DNA from: Desulfobacteraceae bacterium
GTDB lineage: Bacteria > Desulfobacterota > Desulfobacteria > Desulfobacterales > SURF-15
DNA length: 36,048 nucleotides
Direction of reading: 5' to 3'
Assembly: GCA_003599475.1 (NCBI GenBank)
Contig: QZKK01000052.1
Span: 1-36,048, forward strand
In this document: positions 32,446 through 36,048 of the stretch, in pieces
Numbering within the stretch: position 1 is the stretch's first letter
Layout: each line of letters starts with the position of its first letter
The notes under the pieces: model-generated
The model's database searches: none
Told to the model about the DNA's origin: nothing
What the model saw: the letters and a program-made list of their open reading frames with translations, nothing else
Position numbers and translations under genes: made by a program

Positions 32446-34527
32446 TTGACCGAAGCCGTTTTATTCATGCTGGGATTGGGAGTGATCTGCGGGGCGATGC
32501 TGGGAGCTGCTTCCAAGATTTTTTACGTGTATGAGGACCCTCGGATCGCAGAGGTCGAGGGACGCCTGGCCGGCGCCAACTGCGGCGGATGCGGGTATGC
32601 CGGATGTTCCGCTGCGGCGGCCGCAGTGGTCGGCGGAAAAGCCAAACCGAGCGTCTGCCTCGTTGGCGGGGCGGAATGCGCCATGGCGGTCGCCGAAGTG
32701 ATGGGGCTTGACCCGGGCAGTGTAGAGCCGATGAAGTCTTTGAACTCCTGCTCCGGCGGTGACCGCGCCGAAGACAAGTTTTACTATCTGGGAATCACGA
32801 GCTGCCGGGCGCTCGATGCGCTGTATGCGGGGAAGCGGGTGTGCAGCATCGGTTGCCTCGGACTGGGTGACTGCATCAAAGCCTGCATGTTCGGTGCCAT
32901 CCGGATGGGCGAAGACGGTTTTCCCGTCATAGACGAGGGGAAATGCGTCGGCTGCGGGGCCTGCGTGGCTGCATGCCCGAAAAACATCCTGAGCGTCAGA
33001 ACGATGTCCGAGCGGCTGCTCGAACTCAACCGGGAAGATGGGGCGCTTGCCCCCTGCCGCCAGACCTGCCCGGCCGAAATCGACATTCCAAAGTATATCT
33101 CACAGATCCGCGCGGGAGAATACGAGGGTGCGGTCAATACCATCCGCGAGCGCAACCCGCTTCTTCTGGTATGCGGCAGGGTCTGCCCTCATCCCTGTGA
33201 AGACTACTGCCGCCGCGGCATCGCAGACGAAGCGGTTTCGATCAACCAGCTCAAGCGCTTCGTTGCCGATCTGGAGCTCCATTCCGGCCGCCGGTATCCC
33301 GTTTCCTGTGCGCCTTCCACCGGTAAGAAGGTTGCCGTCATCGGCGGAGGTCCTGCCGGGTTAAGTTGCGCCTACTTCCTGCGGCGCCTCGGCCACGGAG
33401 TCACCATTTACGAAGCGATGCCCAGGCTGGGAGGGATGCTGCGCTACGGCATCCCCGAATACCGCCTCCCTAAAAAAGTGCTGGATTGGGAAATCGAGGG
33501 AATTCTGAATCTTGGAATCGACGTTCGCACCGGCGTGAGATTCGGAAATGAGATCGATCTCGAAAAGCTGGCATCCGAAGGGTACGAAGCCGTATTCCTC
33601 GGTGTCGGCGCCTGGAAGGATTACCGGCTGGGTGTCGAGGGAGAAGATCTTACCGGATGCTATACCGGAATCGACTTCCTGACGCGTGTGGCCCTCGGGG
33701 AGAAGATCCGCATCGGAAAACGCTGTGCGGTCATCGGCGGCGGCAACACCGCCATCGACTGCGTGCGCACCCTGATCCGCCTGGGTGCGGAGGAGGTTTC
33801 GATCGTATACCGAAGGACCCGGGCCGAAATGCCCGCCAATGCGGTTGAAATCGATGCGGCCGAGCACGAAGGCGTAAAATTCCACTTCCTGGCTGCTCCG
33901 GTCCGCATCATCGGCGACGAGCAAAACCAGATGACGCAATTGGAGTACCTGAAGATGGAACTGGGCCAGCCGGATGCCAGCGGCAGAAGGCGACCGGTTC
34001 CAATCGAAGGATCGGAAACCCGCATGGACCTGGACATGATCATCTGCGCGGTCGGGCAGGGACCCGATCTATCGTTTAAAGAGGAGAAAAAGGAGCTCGA
34101 AAAACTCCAGACCACCCGATGGAACACCATCGCGTCGAGCCATCCCATCCTGCTCCAAACCAGCATCCCGAACGTTTTCACCGCGGGAGACGCAGCGACC
34201 GGGGCATCGCTGGTAGTGGAGGCAATCGGCGGAGGGCGCAGGGCGGCACGCTCCATTCATCAGTACCTCACCCGGGAAAAAACCGTCACCCCTCCGGAAA
34301 ACGCGCTCTTCAAGAAACATATCGAAGAATCGCTGTTTGAAGATGTGGAGGGGGTCATCAAGAAACCGCGAGTCAAGATGCCCGAACTGCCGGTTGCCGA
34401 GCGGATCCGGAGTTTCGAAGAGACCGATCTAGTCATCAGCGAAGAAGAAGCGCTTGCCGAATCCAGTCGATGCCTTTCCTGTTGCAGGCTCTGCTACAAC
34501 AGAGACAAGGATCAGAATGCGGCTTGA
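32446..34527 (+). CDS. rnfB: RnfB fused to a GltD/NfnB-type NAD(P)H-FAD oxidoreductase
   Basis: The 693-residue protein joins two modules. Residues 1-180 are RnfB: a membrane helix (4-24), a Fes 4Fe-4S domain (Cys46, 49, 54, 71) and two ferredoxin clusters (C133...C137-LGLGDC143...C147 and C167-VGCGACVAAC177). Residues ~200-610 are a glutamate synthase small-subunit-like flavoprotein: a Cys-rich N-domain (Cys204, 208, 243, 247, 251, 255), FAD-binding VIGGGPAGLSCAY (298-310), a second dinucleotide fold IGGGNTAIDCV (430-440) with YRRTRAEMPA for NAD(P)H, and VFTAGDAATGASLVVEAIGGGR. A final CLSCCRLC (676-683) resembles C-terminal cluster motifs of that family. Ordinary RnfB is about 190-330 residues. 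TTG start with GGGAGG 5 nt upstream. The frame is continuous, so this is a true fusion. Confidence 0.93.
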   Translation: MTEAVLFMLGLGVICGAMLGAASKIFYVYEDPRIAEVEGRLAGANCGGCGYAGCSAAAAAVVGGKAKPSVCLVGGAECAMAVAEVMGLDPGSVEPMKSLNSCSGGDRAEDKFYYLGITSCRALDALYAGKRVCSIGCLGLGDCIKACMFGAIRMGEDGFPVIDEGKCVGCGACVAACPKNILSVRTMSERLLELNREDGALAPCRQTCPAEIDIPKYISQIRAGEYEGAVNTIRERNPLLLVCGRVCPHPCEDYCRRGIADEAVSINQLKRFVADLELHSGRRYPVSCAPSTGKKVAVIGGGPAGLSCAYFLRRLGHGVTIYEAMPRLGGMLRYGIPEYRLPKKVLDWEIEGILNLGIDVRTGVRFGNEIDLEKLASEGYEAVFLGVGAWKDYRLGVEGEDLTGCYTGIDFLTRVALGEKIRIGKRCAVIGGGNTAIDCVRTLIRLGAEEVSIVYRRTRAEMPANAVEIDAAEHEGVKFHFLAAPVRIIGDEQNQMTQLEYLKMELGQPDASGRRRPVPIEGSETRMDLDMIICAVGQGPDLSFKEEKKELEKLQTTRWNTIASSHPILLQTSIPNVFTAGDAATGASLVVEAIGGGRRAARSIHQYLTREKTVTPPENALFKKHIEESLFEDVEGVIKKPRVKMPELPVAERIRSFEETDLVISEEEALAESSRCLSCCRLCYNRDKDQNAA

Positions 34528-34530
34528 CCT

Positions 34531-34704
34531 TAAAAATCCGAAATCCGAAGCACGAAATCCGAAACAAGTTCGAAATTCGAATGCCCAAAATCAAAACGCG
34601 AGGACAAATGCGGAGGAATCGCTCGATAGAGGATTTGGAATTTTGGATTTTGGTTATTTGAATTTGTTTCGGATTTCGGATTTGGTGCTTCGAATTTCCG
34701 GTTT
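34531..34704. repeat. AATCCGAA-type inverted-repeat element between rnfB and rluD
   Basis: The left part (34534-34581) is built of AATCCGAA units and CACGAAATCCGAAACAA; the right part (34660-34700) carries the inverse (TTGTTTCGGATTTCGGATTT then GGTGCTTCGAATTTCC), with one extra 7-nt unit. Inner tracts such as GGATTTGGAATTTTGGATTTTGG repeat the pattern. It separates the convergent rnfB and rluD ends and encodes the rluD C-terminal tail. Confidence 0.75.
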
Positions 34705-35640
34705 AGGCAGGCTTTCCTGCCGAAGCCGGTCGATCAGCTCCTTCATGTCTTCCGGAACCGGCGATTCGAACGCCATCCGCTCCCCCCTGACCGGGTGGAT
34801 GAAAGCCAGACGCCAGGCATGAAGCATCTGGCGGCGCGCTGCCGGCGACCCGCCTTTCCGATGCCTCCCGTAGACCGGGTCTCCGACGATGGGGTGGTGA
34901 ATGGCCGCACAATGAACGCGGATCTGGTGCGTCCTTCCGGTCCTTGGATCCAGTTCCAGCAATGCCGCCCCGTCGAACCGCTCCCGGACCCTCCAGGCCG
35001 TTTCGGCGCTCCGGGGCCGCCTGCTCGCGGTCGACATCTGCTTGCGATGAATCGGGTGCCGTCCTACGGGCAGCGATACGATTCCTGAGTCCGACGCCAA
35101 TTCCCCCCGAACGAGGGCAAGGTATGTTTTCTCGATGCGCCTGTTCTTGAACTGTTCGGAAAGATGGCGGTGAACCGGTTCGGTTTTGGCCACGACCATC
35201 GTACCGGAGGTATCCTTGTCCAGCCGATGCACGATTCCCGGTCGAAGCCGGTCTCCGACCCCTTCGAAAACCGGGCAGTGGAAAAGCAGTGCGTTGACCA
35301 GCGTCCCTGAACCGTGCCCCGGTGCAGGGTGCACGACCAGCCCGGCGGGCTTGTTGACAACGACCAGATGCGCGTCTTCGTAGAGGATGTCGATCGGGAG
35401 CGGTTGGGGTTCGAATCCGATCGGATCTCTCGCGGGGATGCTGCCTTCGATTTTTTCACCGGCCCGGATGCGGTATCCGGGCTTTTTCACCAAACCGTCG
35501 ACCCGGATATCTCCCCCCCGGATAAGGCGTGCAGCCGCCGCGCGGGAAGTGTCGGGGATGCTTGCTGCGAGATAGGTATCGAGGCGATGCCCGGCCTCGC
35601 CCGTATCGACACAAAGGATAAACGTACCGGCTCGGGGCAT
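34654..35640 (-). CDS. rluD: Large-subunit pseudouridine synthase, RluD/RluA family
   Basis: The 328-residue protein has an N-terminal S4 RNA-binding domain (~17-75) and an RluA-type catalytic domain: VVNKPAGLVVHPAPGHG at 94-110, the catalytic loop HRLDKDTSG with Asp141, and RTGRTHQIRVH. It isomerises uridines in 23S rRNA, most likely the RluD sites in helix 69. The normal end is near LRQESLPKP; the final 16 residues (EIRSTKSEIRNKFK and neighbours) are read from the AATCCGAA-type repeat. No clear ribosome site precedes the ATG. It starts 29 nt after the carD-like gene stop on the same strand. Confidence 0.92.
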   Translation of the reverse strand: MPRAGTFILCVDTGEAGHRLDTYLAASIPDTSRAAAARLIRGGDIRVDGLVKKPGYRIRAGEKIEGSIPARDPIGFEPQPLPIDILYEDAHLVVVNKPAGLVVHPAPGHGSGTLVNALLFHCPVFEGVGDRLRPGIVHRLDKDTSGTMVVAKTEPVHRHLSEQFKNRRIEKTYLALVRGELASDSGIVSLPVGRHPIHRKQMSTASRRPRSAETAWRVRERFDGAALLELDPRTGRTHQIRVHCAAIHHPIVGDPVYGRHRKGGSPAARRQMLHAWRLAFIHPVRGERMAFESPVPEDMKELIDRLRQESLPKPEIRSTKSEIRNKFK

Positions 35641-35669
35641 GGGATGAAGGAAATCGGCGTTCTGGCGTT

Positions 35670-36048
35670 CTATTGATTGAACAGCTGTTCGATTTCTAAG
35701 ATGATCGTCTTTTCGTCTGTGTTTTTAGCCGTCGAAAGCTCCTTTACCAGAAGCAGTTGGGCGGTATCGTACAGCTTGCGTTCTCCGAAGGAAAGGTCTT
35801 TCGTAAGTTTCAGAAGCGAAAGGTCTCTGAAGACCTCGGCGACATCGTACAAAGAGCCGGTCTTTATTTTGTCCATGTACTCCCTGTATCGGCGGTTCCA
35901 GGTCTGATTTTCCCCCGGCCCGTCCTGCTTTTGGCGCATGATGTCGTAAACTTTCGGAATGTCCCCTTCGTCGATCACGTCCCGGAGCCCGACAGAGTCT
36001 ACGTTCATCGTGGGAATCATGATGACCATGCTGTTGTCGAGAATTTTG
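35670..36048 (-). CDS. CarD-family transcriptional regulator (5' end beyond window)
   Basis: The minus-strand frame is open from the window edge to a stop at 35670-35672, giving 125 residues of the C-terminal part. The visible start KILDNSMVIMIPTMNVDSVGLRDV is the end of the CarD Tudor-like RNA polymerase-interaction domain, and a helical CarD C-terminal domain follows (TWNRRYREYMDKIKTGS, AEVFRDLSLLK, LSFGERKLYDTAQLLLVKEL). CarD/CdnL proteins bind RNA polymerase beta and stabilise open complexes at rRNA and other promoters. About 40 N-terminal residues lie outside the window. The internal ATG at 36029 is not the start, because conserved residues precede it. Confidence 0.92.
   Translation of the reverse strand, partial: KILDNSMVIMIPTMNVDSVGLRDVIDEGDIPKVYDIMRQKQDGPGENQTWNRRYREYMDKIKTGSLYDVAEVFRDLSLLKLTKDLSFGERKLYDTAQLLLVKELSTAKNTDEKTIILEIEQLFNQ

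Noticed and set aside
34454..34822. Plus-strand open frame of 122 codons after rnfB
   Set aside because: It overlaps the rnfB end and reads through the AATCCGAA repeat and antisense to rluD; its peptide is the low-complexity pattern expected from the repeat.

Overview
The window looks like chromosomal DNA of a Desulfobacterota (deltaproteobacterial) anaerobe. The reasons are the moderately high GC, a complete mraZ-to-ftsZ division and cell-wall cluster, an rnfCDGEAB operon led by a small multiheme c3-type cytochrome, large hybrid and HDOD-containing histidine kinases, a CarD-type regulator, and many intergenic inverted repeats. The assignment is inferred from gene content; no marker RNA gene lies in the window.

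Layout. 1-3538 (minus): a three-gene operon of a GspE-like protein that has lost its ATPase domain, a MinD/ParA-like ATPase and a metallo-beta-lactamase-fold hydrolase (cut by the left edge). 3539-3941: the divergent promoter region, with a candidate MraZ operator of GTGG repeats about one helical turn apart. 3942-21411 (plus): the dcw cluster mraZ-rsmH-ftsL-ftsI-murE-murF-mraY-murD-ftsW-murG-murC-murB-ftsQ-ftsA-ftsZ, in canonical order but without ddl. It makes UDP-MurNAc-pentapeptide, lipid I and lipid II, and the core divisome. A radical SAM protein of the B12-binding type follows ftsZ (21442-23202). 23257-27469 (minus): a two-gene signalling unit, an HDOD-GAF histidine kinase followed by a REC-PAS-kinase-REC hybrid kinase, with a well-formed sigma70-type promoter. 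27711-34527 (plus): a five-heme cytochrome and rnfC-D-G-E-A-B. 34654-36048 (minus): an RluD-family pseudouridine synthase downstream of a CarD-family regulator cut by the right edge.

The most interesting part is the Rnf locus. RnfB is fused to a complete GltD/NfnB-type FAD- and NAD(P)H-binding oxidoreductase. RnfC keeps its two 4Fe-4S motifs but lacks the glycine-rich FMN/NADH loop and the ECEPY motif of ordinary RnfC. RnfD has Phe where the covalent-FMN threonine is expected, while RnfG keeps its SGAT site. Together with the adjacent cytochrome, this suggests a rewired Rnf in which pyridine-nucleotide chemistry has moved from RnfC to RnfB and RnfC may face another partner. This model is inference from sequence.

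A second theme is repeat invasion. At least nine gene junctions carry short repeats or inverted-repeat elements of several families. Several genes (murE, murG, murC, rluD, the hybrid kinase, the radical SAM gene) end inside them, so their last residues are encoded by repeat DNA.
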